A stretch of 64,000 nucleotides of DNA, from positions 124,001-188,000 of the forward strand of contig NZ_RZOY02000007.1 in the NCBI RefSeq assembly GCF_004022705.2. Reading direction: 5' to 3'. Of this stretch, positions 18,135-26,049 are shown piece by piece. The notes below the pieces were generated by a model. The model was not told the origin of the DNA. It was given only the letters and a program-made list of their open reading frames with translations, and did no database searches. Made by a program: the position numbers and the translations under genes. This DNA comes from Mesorhizobium sp. M2D.F.Ca.ET.226.01.1.1 (GTDB lineage: Bacteria > Pseudomonadota > Alphaproteobacteria > Rhizobiales > Rhizobiaceae). How positions within the stretch are numbered: position 1 is the first letter of the stretch; every line of letters starts with the position of its first letter.

Positions 18135-19541
18135 TCAGCGCCCGTCGGGCGTGCGCAGTCCGGTCCACTTGTCCTTGACGGCGTTGTAATGCTCTTCCGG
18201 CTTGTACTTGGTGACCGGCAAGCCCAGGCGATCGACGGACAGGCGGCCCATCGCCGACAGGATGGCGTAGCTCGCCACCACCACGTCGCGCTCTGAACTG
18301 GCCTGGTTGATCTTGGCGGTGATGACCGCGTTCTGCGCGTTCAACACGTCAAGCGTCGTGCGCTGGCCGACATTGCGCTCCTCGATGACGCCGTTGAGCG
18401 CCAGTTGCGCGGCATCGATGACCTGCCTGTTGGCATCGACGCTTTCGCGCGCGGCGACATATTGCGTCCATGCCGAGACCACGGCCTGGCGCACCTGGTC
18501 GCGGCTGACGTCGACCTGGATGCGCGCTTCGCTGAGCGATTCCTTGCTCTGCCGAACCAGCGCTTCAGTCCGCCCGCCCGAATAGATCGGAATGGTCAGC
18601 GTGGCGCCGATATCGGCCGAGGTCGAACTGCCATTGGGGCGGCTGATCGAGGCGGGCGAGGAATGGCTGTAATTGTCCGAAACGCCCGCGGAAGCCGTCA
18701 ATTGCGGCAGCAGCGCGCCTTCATGGGACTTCACCGCAAACGCCGCAGCATCGACGAGGTGCTGGGTCGAAAGAATGGCCGGGTGTTCGGCCGAGGCCAC
18801 GGCCAGCGCGGAATCTAGGTTCCCCGGCAACAGCTTGCCGAGTGGCGATGCCGCCTTGAGCTTGCCCGGCTCGTCGCCGACGATCTGGTGATAGGTGGCC
18901 GCGCTCGCCAGCGCCGTCGCGCGGGCGGCGCTGAGCTGCGCCACGGCCGTGGCGCGCGAGGCATCGGCCTGGGCGACGTCGGTGCGCGTGCCTTCGCCGA
19001 CCTCGAAGCGCGAGCGGGCGGCGCGCGCCTGCTCGGTCAGGAACTGCAGGTTCTGCTCGGTCAGTGCCGCGACCTGTCGGTCGCGAATCACGTCCATATA
19101 GGCGCTTGCCGCGTTGAACAGGATGTTCTCTTCGGTGTTGCGCAGGCTTTCGACCGAGGCCTTCACCTGCGCCTCGGCGGCGGCAACATTGTTCTTGGTC
19201 TGAAAGCCGTCGAACAGCATCTGGTTGATTTGAATGCCGAAGCTGCCCGTGGTCAGGTTCTGGGTGGCGCCCTGGATGCGCGTGCTGGAGTAGTCGATGC
19301 TGCCTGAACCGTTCACGGTCGGGCGGTAGCCCGACTTGGCGATGGCCACGCCTTCATCGGTGACGCGCACGCCGGCACGCGCGGAATTGAGCTGCGAATT
19401 GTACTGGTAGGCTTTGGCGAGAGCGCCCGTAATGGTCTCGGCGGAGGCGGCCAGCGGCGACAGCGCCGTCGCGGAAACCAGAATAGCTGCTAAAACATTT
19501 TTGTGTCGGGGCGGCACGTTATTTCCCTCATTCGTTTCCAT
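18135..19541 (-). CDS. tolC: TolC-family outer-membrane channel (type I secretion/efflux)
   Basis: 468 aa. A signal peptide (LSPLAASA|ETITGALAKAYQYN) precedes two OEP repeat halves with long alpha-helical, Ala/Gln-rich segments (AAAEAQVKASVESLRNTEEN; VSRDQVRQAVVSAWTQYVAA) that build the periplasmic tunnel. It should act as the outer-membrane duct for tripartite efflux pumps and type I exporters; the EmrAB pair at 28.9-31.7 kb could be a client. The ATG at 19541 and a GTG some codons later are both possible starts. It lies downstream of the methyltransferase on the same strand. Confidence 0.93.
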   Translation of the reverse strand: METNEGNNVPPRHKNVLAAILVSATALSPLAASAETITGALAKAYQYNSQLNSARAGVRVTDEGVAIAKSGYRPTVNGSGSIDYSSTRIQGATQNLTTGSFGIQINQMLFDGFQTKNNVAAAEAQVKASVESLRNTEENILFNAASAYMDVIRDRQVAALTEQNLQFLTEQARAARSRFEVGEGTRTDVAQADASRATAVAQLSAARATALASAATYHQIVGDEPGKLKAASPLGKLLPGNLDSALAVASAEHPAILSTQHLVDAAAFAVKSHEGALLPQLTASAGVSDNYSHSSPASISRPNGSSTSADIGATLTIPIYSGGRTEALVRQSKESLSEARIQVDVSRDQVRQAVVSAWTQYVAARESVDANRQVIDAAQLALNGVIEERNVGQRTTLDVLNAQNAVITAKINQASSERDVVVASYAILSAMGRLSVDRLGLPVTKYKPEEHYNAVKDKWTGLRTPDGR

Positions 19542-19698
19542 GGGAACCACGCCGCGTCAGCCCACCCTTACGGATCGGCCGGCGCCGCGTCTATCGTTCC
19601 CCCGCTGACAGCCTCCCGATAACTCCCGGTCAACAAATCAGCAACGATTGTCAGGCGCAAGCGATCACGACAGCGCCTTCGCTGCAAGGCAAAAACGC

Positions 19699-20373
19699 TC
19701 AGAATTCAAACGCGTGAGCGCGTTCGAAGCCCGGTAGTGGCTTAATTGCCGCATTAAATGCCCGTCTTCCGGTTACAACCCCCCCGGCTTTGAAAAACAG
19801 CCGGGCCACGCCAGAGTTGCCCCGCCCTTCGACTGCAACCAGGCGTCCTTCTTCCGCAAGCTGGTCGAGCAGCGCCGGCGGCACCTCCTCGACGCTGCCG
19901 CCGATGAAGATGACGTTGTAAGGCCCCTTCGCGGCATGCCCTTGCGGCAGCGGTCCGGTTACCACCGTGACGTTCTGGCAGCCAAGGCCGGAAAGCGTGG
20001 ATTTTGCCGCTTCCGCCAGCGCGGGATCGCTCTCCAGCGCCACGACGGAACGCGCGAGCCGCGACAGCAATGCGGAGGAATAGCCGGTGCCGCAGCCGAC
20101 ATCGAGCACCGAATCGCCAGCGTCGATCTCGGCCAGTTGCAAAAGCTTTGCGAGCGGCGACGGCTCCATCAGATAGCGCGCGCCGCTGCCATTGGCGCCA
20201 TTGGCGATGCGGATGTCTTCGTCGATATAGGCCAGATCCTGCTGTCCGGCGCCGACAAAGGCCTCGCGCGGGACAGAAAGCATCGCTTCGATGAGTGGCG
20301 CGCTGGTGACATCGGTGGTGCGGACCTGGCCGTCGACCATCTTCACGCGGCGTTCGGAGAAATCAGCGCTCAT
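19699..20373 (-). CDS. protein-L-isoaspartate O-methyltransferase family protein
   Basis: 224 aa. An SAM-binding motif I is obvious (VLDVGCGTGYSSALLSRLA) with motif II-like VVALESD, and the N-terminal MVDGQVRTTDVTSAPLIEAM and VPREAFV segments match the PCMT-like proteins usually found beside tolC in alphaproteobacteria. True Pcm repairs isoaspartyl residues; this group is more divergent, so the substrate is uncertain. The ATG at 20373 (MSADFSERRVKMVDGQ) is chosen because the longer frame overlaps tRNA-Cys. Confidence 0.88.
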   Translation of the reverse strand: MSADFSERRVKMVDGQVRTTDVTSAPLIEAMLSVPREAFVGAGQQDLAYIDEDIRIANGANGSGARYLMEPSPLAKLLQLAEIDAGDSVLDVGCGTGYSSALLSRLARSVVALESDPALAEAAKSTLSGLGCQNVTVVTGPLPQGHAAKGPYNVIFIGGSVEEVPPALLDQLAEEGRLVAVEGRGNSGVARLFFKAGGVVTGRRAFNAAIKPLPGFERAHAFEF

Positions 20374-20462
20374 GTCCCAACAATCCGCTCCCCGCGCCAC
20401 GCGCGGCTCAATTCGAATGGAACCCCCGCCCCGGCGCGGTTGCGCTGGAGCCCGCAAGCATC

Positions 20463-20536
20463 TGGAGGCCTCGCCCGGAATCGAACCGGGGTGCAAGGAT
20501 TTGCAGTCCTCTGCGTAACCACTCCGCCACGAGGCC
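20463..20536 (-). tRNA. tRNA-Cys (anticodon GCA)
   Basis: 74-nt cloverleaf on the minus strand: acceptor GGCCTCG / CGAGGCC, anticodon loop CTGCAAA giving GCA, T-arm GGTTCGATTCC, discriminator T and an encoded CCA (20463-20465). Confidence 0.95.
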
Positions 20537-20711
20537 TCGCAATGCTCCCGGCGTTCCGAGCGAACTCATTATGTTGGCGCTGAAAGGTCGTCAAGCGCTG
20601 GCGCGTCATTCCCGGCGCTTTCGCCCATAGTGGCGAAAGTGGTGATTACCAATCGGTTGTGAGGAGTCGGGGGTTCGCTGTCGCGGAGTCACCAGCGGGC
20701 TGTCGCAGGCT

Positions 20712-20972
20712 TCAGTCGGGCCGCCGCCGGCGTTCCCACCAGACGACGAATCGACGCCGGTGGCGCCGCACCATCGCGAATTCGTAGGACAGCACCAAGA
20801 GGCCGAGCGGAATCATCCAGAACCCGAGAATCGGCAGAAAGCCCAGAATCCCGCCGATGGTGAGCAGCACGCCGATCGCGATCCGCAAGCCGCGCGACCG
20901 CGGCATGGCGAATTCGCGGCCGAAGATCGAAATCTTGCGCGCCGGGGCGCTATCATCGTCCGCTGCAGTCAT
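20712..20972 (-). CDS. small PGPGW-like membrane protein
   Basis: 86 aa with one long or two closely packed membrane segments (LRIAIGVLLTIGGILGFLPILGFWMIPLGLLVLS) followed by a very basic tail (RRHRRRFVVWWERRRR). The FLPILGFWMIPLGL stretch resembles the PGPGW family of putative transmembrane proteins. The ATG at 20972 is taken because the longer frame upstream has no protein-like features. Function unknown. Confidence 0.7.
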   Translation of the reverse strand: MTAADDDSAPARKISIFGREFAMPRSRGLRIAIGVLLTIGGILGFLPILGFWMIPLGLLVLSYEFAMVRRHRRRFVVWWERRRRPD

Positions 20973-21191
20973 GCGCAAATCCGCTCCTTTCCCCGCGATC
21001 GGCCCCTTAAAGACAAAAGCGATACCGCCTCCCCTTGTTCCCGACCGGACAAGAGACGGCTGATATGAGAACGCCGCCAGCAAATTGCTACAAATTGCCG
21101 CCCGAAAAACTCCGGAGAAATGTGAAATGCTTCGTTTACAAAGCCCAAACGGTTTTGCTATAGGCACCGCCACTCACATGAGAGCACCTGT

Positions 21192-21266
21192 TCCCCGGTA
21201 GCTCAGTGGTAGAGCAACCGGCTGTTAACCGGTTGGTCGCTGGTTCGAATCCGGCCCGGGGAGCCA
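21192..21266 (+). tRNA. tRNA-Asn (anticodon GTT)
   Basis: 75-nt cloverleaf: acceptor TCCCCGG / CCGGGGA, D-arm GCTCAGTGGTAGAGC, anticodon loop CTGTTAA giving GTT, T-arm GGTTCGAATCC, discriminator G and encoded CCA (21264-21266). It marks the left edge of an accessory-looking region; I saw no second copy of its 3' end in the window. Confidence 0.96.
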
Positions 21267-21448
21267 ACATTTCTAAGGCCTTAGGTGAGTTTCCTCTCCC
21301 GACAAGTTGCCGATTGCCCGCGCTGGGCAACATTTGGGGCAACAAGCGCATGGGAAAAGCCGGCCAACCGTGGAGGCAGCGGGCCACTTGGCCTCTCTCT
21401 GGAACGAATCTCGCCGTGGCGAATTCCCGAAAGAGTGGAAAATTGGCC

Positions 21449-21688
21449 ATGCAAGGACATCACATCAGTCAGCTGATGGATTTTGGAAGATCGCTGTTCT
21501 ACGGCCGACATACCGCAAAGATCGTCAAACCGCCTGTTTCGAGAGCCTTTCAGAGAGGCGTCTTCGCTGCTCGGATGGGGATGGAAAGGGACGACAACCC
21601 CTATCCGTTCGGGACGCATGGCTATATCGATTGGATCGACGGTTATGAGTCCTCGGTCGAAGTCGGACAGGCGATGGATCTAGACTGA
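21449..21688 (+). CDS. small protein with a ribosome-modulation-factor-like C-terminus
   Basis: 79 aa. Residues about 33-70 (AFQRGVFAARMGM, then DDNPYPFGTHGYIDWIDGY) follow the spacing of the RMF family: QRG, Ala and Gly, an Asn/Cys-Pro-Tyr, then Trp-x-x-Gly-Trp/Tyr. RMF in gamma-proteobacteria dimerises ribosomes in stationary phase; in alphaproteobacteria RMF-like domains are usually uncharacterised. The ATG at 21449 lacks a strong ribosome-binding site, and 21476 is an alternative. Function is inferred only from this domain resemblance. Confidence 0.55.
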   Translation: MQGHHISQLMDFGRSLFYGRHTAKIVKPPVSRAFQRGVFAARMGMERDDNPYPFGTHGYIDWIDGYESSVEVGQAMDLD

Positions 21689-21702
21689 GCGCAACCACAA
21701 AA

Positions 21703-21725
21703 GCCCGGCCGCATAGCAGCCGGGC
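21703..21725. terminator. bidirectional terminator hairpin
   Basis: Stem GCCCGGC (21703-21709) / GCCGGGC (21719-21725), flanked by AAAA on the left, so on the minus strand the stem is followed by TTTTG. It lies between two convergent small genes. Confidence 0.7.
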
Positions 21726-21747
21726 CAAATCCGAAACGGTTTGGTTT

Positions 21748-22012
21748 TCAGCTGCGCCAGAGAGCTCGGGCCGCGGCAAGGGATTCGCTGGCGTCCGCGT
21801 AGTTCTTGAAGCACCTATCGCACTCAGCCTTGTCGAGCGGCTTTGCCCTCAAGCTGGCAGCGTTGCATCGTTGCCGCCCGAGAGGCGCGGTAGGCTTCCG
21901 CCAATGCCTCGATCGGGTCTGCCCGCGGCGTTTCGGTCACGGCCGGCAGGGCCGCAGCCGCCAAACCCATCGGGAGTGAGCGCAGCAGAGTTCGTCTGGA
22001 GAGAGCGCTCAT
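21748..22012 (-). pseudogene. small Tat/Sec-signal protein gene, probably frameshifted
   Basis: The start at 22012 has a perfect ribosome-binding site (AAGGAGG) and encodes a twin-arginine-like signal (MSALSRRTLLRSLPMGLAAA). The frame stops at 21824 after 62 codons. A neighbouring frame continues in protein-like sequence (QRCNAASLRAKPLDKAECDR and on to a stop at 21748-21750), with a Cys-x-x-Cys. This suggests a single-base slip around 21850-21865. Alternatively the 62-aa protein is complete and the downstream frame is chance. Function unknown. Confidence 0.45.
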
Positions 22013-22028
22013 GACCGCCTCCTTATCA

Positions 22029-22139
22029 TCACGTATTCGACCTTTCGATGAAACGGTGGTATTCGCCGCCGTGGATGATCTTCATGGCGGCAACGATCGA
22101 AGCGACGTGGCGATCGATCTGCAGGTCGGCGGCGGCCAT
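22029..22139 (-). CDS. possible 36-aa protein
   Basis: A short minus-strand frame begins MAAADLQIDRHVASIVAAMK and ends 16 bp before the next small gene's start. Composition is protein-like and the upstream in-frame codons are also open, so the true start may be lost or be non-ATG. No strong ribosome-binding site. Function unknown. Confidence 0.3.
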   Translation of the reverse strand: MAAADLQIDRHVASIVAAMKIIHGGEYHRFIERSNT

Positions 22140-22298
22140 CTGAACGTCCCGAAAGATCGGGCGCCCGGAAAATCTCCCGACGGTGGACTTGGCAGAGGCA
22201 AAGCTTCGCCGGCAGCCGGAACTGAGGTGTTCGGCATTGGATTTCCCCAGTCAGTTGTGATACTTACACTTGTGAAATTAGCACAGGGATTGTGAGTT

Positions 22299-22766
22299 GT
22301 GAAGCCTGCACAAGTAAGGATGGCTAGAGCGGCATTGAACTGGTCCTTGGCTGACCTTTCAAACGCTGCCGGCGTTCACCGCAACACGATCTCGAATTTC
22401 GAGACGGGCAAGTATGGTGGTTCGGAAGAGGCCTTGGCTGCTATCCGGCGCGCCCTGGAAGATGCCGGCATCGAGTTTCTGGGTGAAAGACAGTCACTCG
22501 CGGCCCTGATGACGAAATGGTTCGTGGGCGATCCGTCACGGATTGAACTTTGCGGGATGAAACCCGATACCAACCCCGAGTTCATAGCAGAGCTGCTGAT
22601 TTCTGATCGCCACACAAACATAGCCACACCAGCGAAATATCTGATCGAGATATTTGAGGGCGCAACCGATCCGATCGGCCAAGAAATCCTTGCGCTACTG
22701 CGTCCCGTGGCCGGTGTCGAGTTCATCTCCGAGAACGGCGGCGGCGCCGGGGTGAGGCTTAGATAG
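22299..22766 (+). CDS. XRE-family helix-turn-helix protein with an internal insertion
   Basis: 155 aa from a GTG (an ATG at 22320 is also possible). Residues 1-60 are a Cro/C1-type HTH (ALNWSLADLSNAAGVHRNTI, then FETGK). Small rhizobial proteins of this type typically finish with a GVEFI-ENGGG-GVRLR tail right after the HTH. Here GIEFLGE is followed by about 85 other residues before a second copy, GVEFISENGGGAGVRLR, at the C-terminus. The inserted block (about residues 64-138) contains no motif I know. Predicted DNA-binding regulator; target unknown. Confidence 0.75.
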   Translation: MKPAQVRMARAALNWSLADLSNAAGVHRNTISNFETGKYGGSEEALAAIRRALEDAGIEFLGERQSLAALMTKWFVGDPSRIELCGMKPDTNPEFIAELLISDRHTNIATPAKYLIEIFEGATDPIGQEILALLRPVAGVEFISENGGGAGVRLR

Positions 22767-22826
22767 TTGTGAGTGCCGGAATGCCGCAGCACGAGCCGTT
22801 GCATTTTAGCTAATTTGAATGTGAGA

Positions 22827-23210
22827 ATGGCCGCGCTAGTTGTGGCCGCGGAAGTTCAGGCTCAGTCGATCCAAACCGTCGAGACTTGCCGACAGGTTGC
22901 CAATCGAGATGAACGCTTGGCCTTCTATGACGCTCTTCCGTCAACCGTTTCGACCGCTGCGACCGAAGTATCTCCCGTCCAACTGTCCCATTCTTTTTAC
23001 AATGTTCTGGCTCGCGACACCTACAGAGGCATAAACAGCCCTGGGGTCGAACTTCATGTGTCTTTTGCGAACTCCTCTCCGAAGAGGGTCAAAGGCCTGT
23101 CAGTGCTGATTACGATCAAAGATGCCTTTGGCGATGCTGTGCTTGTCACGGAAGCCAAAATGACTATCGACATCGAGCCTCACACTCAGACATCCTATTG
23201 GGATGCGTGA
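22827..23210 (+). CDS. hypothetical protein, probably exported and possibly truncated
   Basis: 127 aa. A short hydrophobic N-terminus (MAALVVAAEVQAQ) looks like the end of a signal peptide and is followed by TVETCRQVANRDERLAFYDA, a pattern common at the mature start of small periplasmic proteins. The rest is beta-rich (VELHVSFANSSPKRVKGLSV). The frame ends at SYWDA while another frame continues open for about 26 codons, so the 3' end may be broken. A TTTTAGCTA motif precedes the start. Function unknown. Confidence 0.5.
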   Translation: MAALVVAAEVQAQSIQTVETCRQVANRDERLAFYDALPSTVSTAATEVSPVQLSHSFYNVLARDTYRGINSPGVELHVSFANSSPKRVKGLSVLITIKDAFGDAVLVTEAKMTIDIEPHTQTSYWDA

Positions 23211-23304
23211 AGATGCTGGTAGTTCGCACCTATCGCCACAATGTCGTTGTCCAATCAGACCACTCGGCATCGACCCAAGCGAAGTAAAGGCGCCAGACCT
23301 TTGG

Positions 23305-23362
23305 GCAGCCCCGCCAAAGCGCGCGTTTCCTCTCGCCGCTGTCCTACACCGCCGAAGTGCCC
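23305..23362. repeat. dispersed repeat, copy 1
   Basis: GCAGCCCCGCCAAAGCGCGC and the following sequence including CTACACC-GCCGAAG resemble 23620-23676 closely. It lies upstream of the 62-aa gene, in the 221-bp stretch after 23210, where I see no gene. Confidence 0.5.
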
Positions 23363-23431
23363 CGCGCGCTCTGGCGCTTGCCGGTGGCCCGCTGCATGCT
23401 GGCGCGATTAAAGAGGAAGGATCGGAATCTA

Positions 23432-23620
23432 ATGGCCAGGGAAGCTGATTATCAGGATGACGACGTAGTGGTCATCTCGCGCAACCCGCTGATGAGCAAA
23501 TTGCTGCTGATCACGGAAGACGACGAAGAGATCGAGCTTCATCTTGAGAAGGACAGCGCTGAAGCACTGATGGGTGCGCTGGGTGCTTTCCTGATGGAAG
23601 GCGTGATCTGCCCCTTATAG
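23432..23620 (+). CDS. small acidic hypothetical protein
   Basis: 62 aa: MAREADYQDDDVVVISRNPL, a second hydrophobic/acidic segment (LLLITEDDEEIELHLEKD), then an Ala/Gly-rich helix. The ATG is supported by a GAGGAAGG ribosome-binding site about 11 bp upstream. No family recognised. Confidence 0.55.
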   Translation: MAREADYQDDDVVVISRNPLMSKLLLITEDDEEIELHLEKDSAEALMGALGAFLMEGVICPL

Positions 23621-23676
23621 CAGCCCCGCCAGCGCGCGATCATCGCCGGCCGCCCTCCTACACCGGCCGAAGCCCC
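23620..23676. repeat. dispersed repeat, copy 2
   Basis: GCAGCCCCGCCAGCGCGCG followed by a segment with CCTACACCGGCCGAAG, matching the element at 23305-23362. It overlaps the ends of two convergent small genes. Confidence 0.5.
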
Positions 23677-24068
23677 AACGCCTCTGCTCGCTTCTCCGCG
23701 ATCCGATTGAGGCGCTCCAGGTTGCGTTCCCGGACTTCAGTGCGCCACCGCTCCAAAGCCTCTTGCTGAGCCCGCTCCCGCTCGAGGCGATAGCATTCAG
23801 GCAAGGGTTGCCACTTCTTCCGCTTCAGCCGCATGCACCACTTCTCCCGACGAAAACCCCAATGCTCAATCCCGACGAGATCCGAACCATCGAACCAGCA
23901 TGACACGTTCAGCTTGGGGAAATGCAGCACCCTGGCCGCCCACCACACCCTGTCGATTTGGCAGTCAACCGAGCCAGCTTTCCACGGTGTCCACCCGCGG
24001 CTAGGTCGTTCGATCAATTGGTCATCGCGCATGCGCCGGATGATGCATAAGTCGCGGCTTATTGGCAA
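23658..24068 (-). CDS. hypothetical protein, basic and tryptophan-rich
   Basis: 136 aa from a TTG that has a good ribosome-binding site (GGAGGGG, 7 bp spacing); an ATG at 24032 is an alternative. The N-terminal half is Trp-rich (RGWTPWKAGSVDCQIDRVWW). The C-terminal half is a charged helix (ERERAQQEALERWRTEVRER). No family recognised; composition resembles small proteins carried on mobile regions. Confidence 0.5.
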   Translation of the reverse strand: MPISRDLCIIRRMRDDQLIERPSRGWTPWKAGSVDCQIDRVWWAARVLHFPKLNVSCWFDGSDLVGIEHWGFRREKWCMRLKRKKWQPLPECYRLERERAQQEALERWRTEVRERNLERLNRIAEKRAEALGLRPV

Positions 24069-24140
24069 GCCGCGACCCCTCCAACCCCGTCGTTCGTTCG
24101 CACGGCGATAATTTAGCTATGGCTGATATGTAGGCGGACC

Positions 24141-24317
24141 ATGACCGGCGAAACGCTAAAAGCGTACGAGCAAATGCTTGCCAAAGCCTACGACACTGGC
24201 AGCGAAGACTACCTCACAGGCACACGGCACTCATGGTTTGACGTTCGGCAAGCCTATTTGCGCGGCTACGATGACGCCAAAGCTTGCGGGCAATTGCACG
24301 AGCTTACGAAACGGTAA
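24141..24317 (+). CDS. 58-aa hypothetical protein
   Basis: Short frame starting MTGETLKAYEQMLAKAYDTG and ending HELTKR. Mostly helical, with Tyr/Gly spacing (AYLRGYDDAKACG). An AATTTAGCTA motif like that before other small genes here lies about 30 bp upstream, and a GGCGGA sequence sits just before the ATG. Function unknown. Confidence 0.45.
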   Translation: MTGETLKAYEQMLAKAYDTGSEDYLTGTRHSWFDVRQAYLRGYDDAKACGQLHELTKR

Positions 24318-24327
24318 GGTCGCGACC

Positions 24328-24609
24328 TTACGGGCAAGGTGTCCAGCCCTTCCGCTGCTCCGGCGTCGCGGCGTGATTTGTGAATTGCAGGTTCCGATCG
24401 TCGCGCCCGGCGGCGCGGCACACGTGACAATAGATGACCTTGATAAGGGCCCATTGCATGCATGAGTAATCCGGGCCGAGCCGCCTGGCCAGTTCGGCGA
24501 CATCGAGCACGGCCCGGCGCTCGCATGTCAGGCAGTAGACTGAAAGGCCCGTGCCGGCCGCAAGCTTTTTGCCGAGCGTGTCTTCAACGAACGGGAATTC
24601 TTTGCCCAT
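24328..24609 (-). CDS. small zinc-ribbon-like protein
   Basis: 93 aa. The cysteine pattern CLTC...C...CHVC (SVYCLTCERRAVLDVAEL; VIYCHVCRAAGRDDRN) suggests a Zn-binding ribbon. The ATG at 24609 has GGAG at suitable distance. Convergent with the 58-aa gene, leaving 10 bp between the stops. Function unknown. Confidence 0.6.
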   Translation of the reverse strand: MGKEFPFVEDTLGKKLAAGTGLSVYCLTCERRAVLDVAELARRLGPDYSCMQWALIKVIYCHVCRAAGRDDRNLQFTNHAATPEQRKGWTPCP

Positions 24610-24671
24610 GGCGATCTCCAAAGAGGTCGCCCCATCCGAGTTCGAAATAGGTGCCCTGGGTACGCCGCTTA

Positions 24672-24833
24672 CGCGATCACACCATGTCGATCGCAGATGT
24701 TTTAGCTACCCTGCATATGCGGCGGAACCCCCAGGACCGCCAGGCCGGCGCCCGCTTAGGCAATCTCGCAAAAGAGAGGCGCCGGCCACCCTTAGCCCGT
24801 CGCTAGGTGTGGGGGCACACCAGCGGCGGGCTA
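24672..24833 (+). repeat. composite non-coding repeat unit, copy A (promoter-like box plus hairpins)
   Basis: A 51-bp box (24672-24722) begins CGCGATCACACCATGTCG and ends TGCATATGCGG. Twenty bases later there is a perfect 10-bp inverted repeat GGCCGGCGCC / GGCGCCGGCC (24743-24752 / 24778-24787), and then a second long hairpin (24793-24833) with stem TAGCCCG / CGGGCTA and GGTGTG / CACACC. Unit B at 26378 has the same box-plus-hairpin plan. This fills most of the 324 bp between 24610 and 24933, which has no gene. It could encode a structured small RNA or be a mobile repeat. Confidence 0.55.
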
Positions 24834-24933
24834 TCGGGCACTTATTCACCATTCGTTCACGATATTAGCGCGGGCTAACGTAAAGTCATGCTGGTACAGC
24901 TCATGCCTAAAGCCCTAGCGCATCTGGGTCGCC

Positions 24934-25083
24934 TTAGAGGCGTGTGATCCGGTCGAGGCCAAGCCGCATGACGTGGCTTTCGGCGAAATTGAAGGCTGCT
25001 ACGCGTTCCCTGAAAGAACGTGTGACAGTGCCTATCCCGGCCTCCTTTACGACAACCTGCCAGCCGCGTTCTGTGTTCGCCAT
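24934..25083 (-). CDS. small hypothetical protein
   Basis: 49 aa starting MANTERGWQVVVKEAGIGTV and ending FAESHVMRLGLDRITRL. The Gly-Trp-x-Val start, central Phe-Arg and Ala-x-x-Phe-Ala-Glu segment look like a compact conserved rhizobial small protein. The same frame stays open to 25407, so a longer product of up to 157 aa is possible, but the extra N-terminal part is less protein-like. No clear ribosome-binding site for either. The region 25084-25470 shows nothing else convincing. Confidence 0.4.
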   Translation of the reverse strand: MANTERGWQVVVKEAGIGTVTRSFRERVAAFNFAESHVMRLGLDRITRL

Positions 25084-25470
25084 AGAAACCGCATTGCCGG
25101 TGATCATCGGGTTTAGCCGGTGCGGATCGACCTGGGGCTTGGTCTCTCGCAACTTCTGGCTGGATTGACGGACAACGGCTAGCGCTTGCGCGAATAGCCT
25201 TGGATCATGCCAACACTGGTGTGAGCGAGGGTAATTACTGACTGGATGGTCGTTCAATGCTTTTGTGAGAATGCCATGCCGGGCGGAATCCGCCACCCCG
25301 TAGGCTAACATGCCTGCCTCCCCAGACAGGGCGAAAGCATAATGACCGCTTCCAAGCATCCGCATGCCTCTATTTGGTACGGACGACTTGGTAACCATAC
25401 GCCCCAAATATGTCAGCTACGAGTCAATTCGGGACGGACTGAACATCCTTACCTTCACGGAAGGCCGGCC

Positions 25471-25742
25471 TTAGTCGTGCTCAATTGTGATCTGTATCAC
25501 CTGTGTGCCGTTGATGTCGCGGACGGTGCAGACAACATCCTGTCCCTTGCATGCACCGTCATTTTGCGGACCATCTCAAAGGCTCTATCCTTTGCCCGCT
25601 CGACGTCAGGCAAGATGGTGCCTTTGGCGTCGTGGTAGACGTCGCCACCGGAGGTGACACACGCCCAAAAATGTATCGTTCTACGCAATCGCCAATTGGT
25701 GGACTCGCCCGAAATATCGGCAGTTAATTCCCCCATCAGCAC
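25471..25742 (-). pseudogene. DUF6894-like gene with a frameshift
   Basis: The first frame carries the DUF6894 core (HFWACVTSGGDVYHDAKGT, LPDVERAKDRAFEMV) but then runs into unrelated sequence and stops at 25497. The typical family C-terminus (DVVCTVRDINGTQVIQITIE) follows in another frame to a stop at 25471-25473. A one-base slip near 25550-25570 explains both. DUF6894 proteins are small and of unknown function, and common in rhizobia. Confidence 0.65.
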
Positions 25743-26049
25743 AAAAAGGGACGGAGGGCCTCGAACACCGGGAGGAACGACATTGCCTGCGCAAAAAGAG
25801 GACTATCGGACCAACAGAGCCGACTATGTGATTGCCGCCATGCAAGGCCGGGCGGCCACTGATAGCGGTGGCAACGAGAAACTGAAAACATTTTGGCTGA
25901 GAGACAGACGATCCGCCAGATTGGTCGCAAATCCGTGTGAAAGCTTGCCAGGACCGAGGAGGCCAACCCGCACCGTCAGGTAATTTCGCGCGTGGTCCGA
26001 AAAAGGCCTGCGGTCAAAGGCGGTGGCAGCGGGCCAATGGAGAGCGCCA
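25743..26049. other. 307-bp stretch without a recognisable gene
   Basis: Overlapping frames exist on both strands (25654-25983 plus, 25736-25966 minus), but neither has a ribosome-binding site or protein-like segments I can defend. Probably decayed or regulatory sequence. Confidence 0.4.

Noticed and set aside
25654..25983. Overlapping plus and minus frames in the accessory region
   Set aside because: Neither shows a start signal or protein-like composition strong enough to call.
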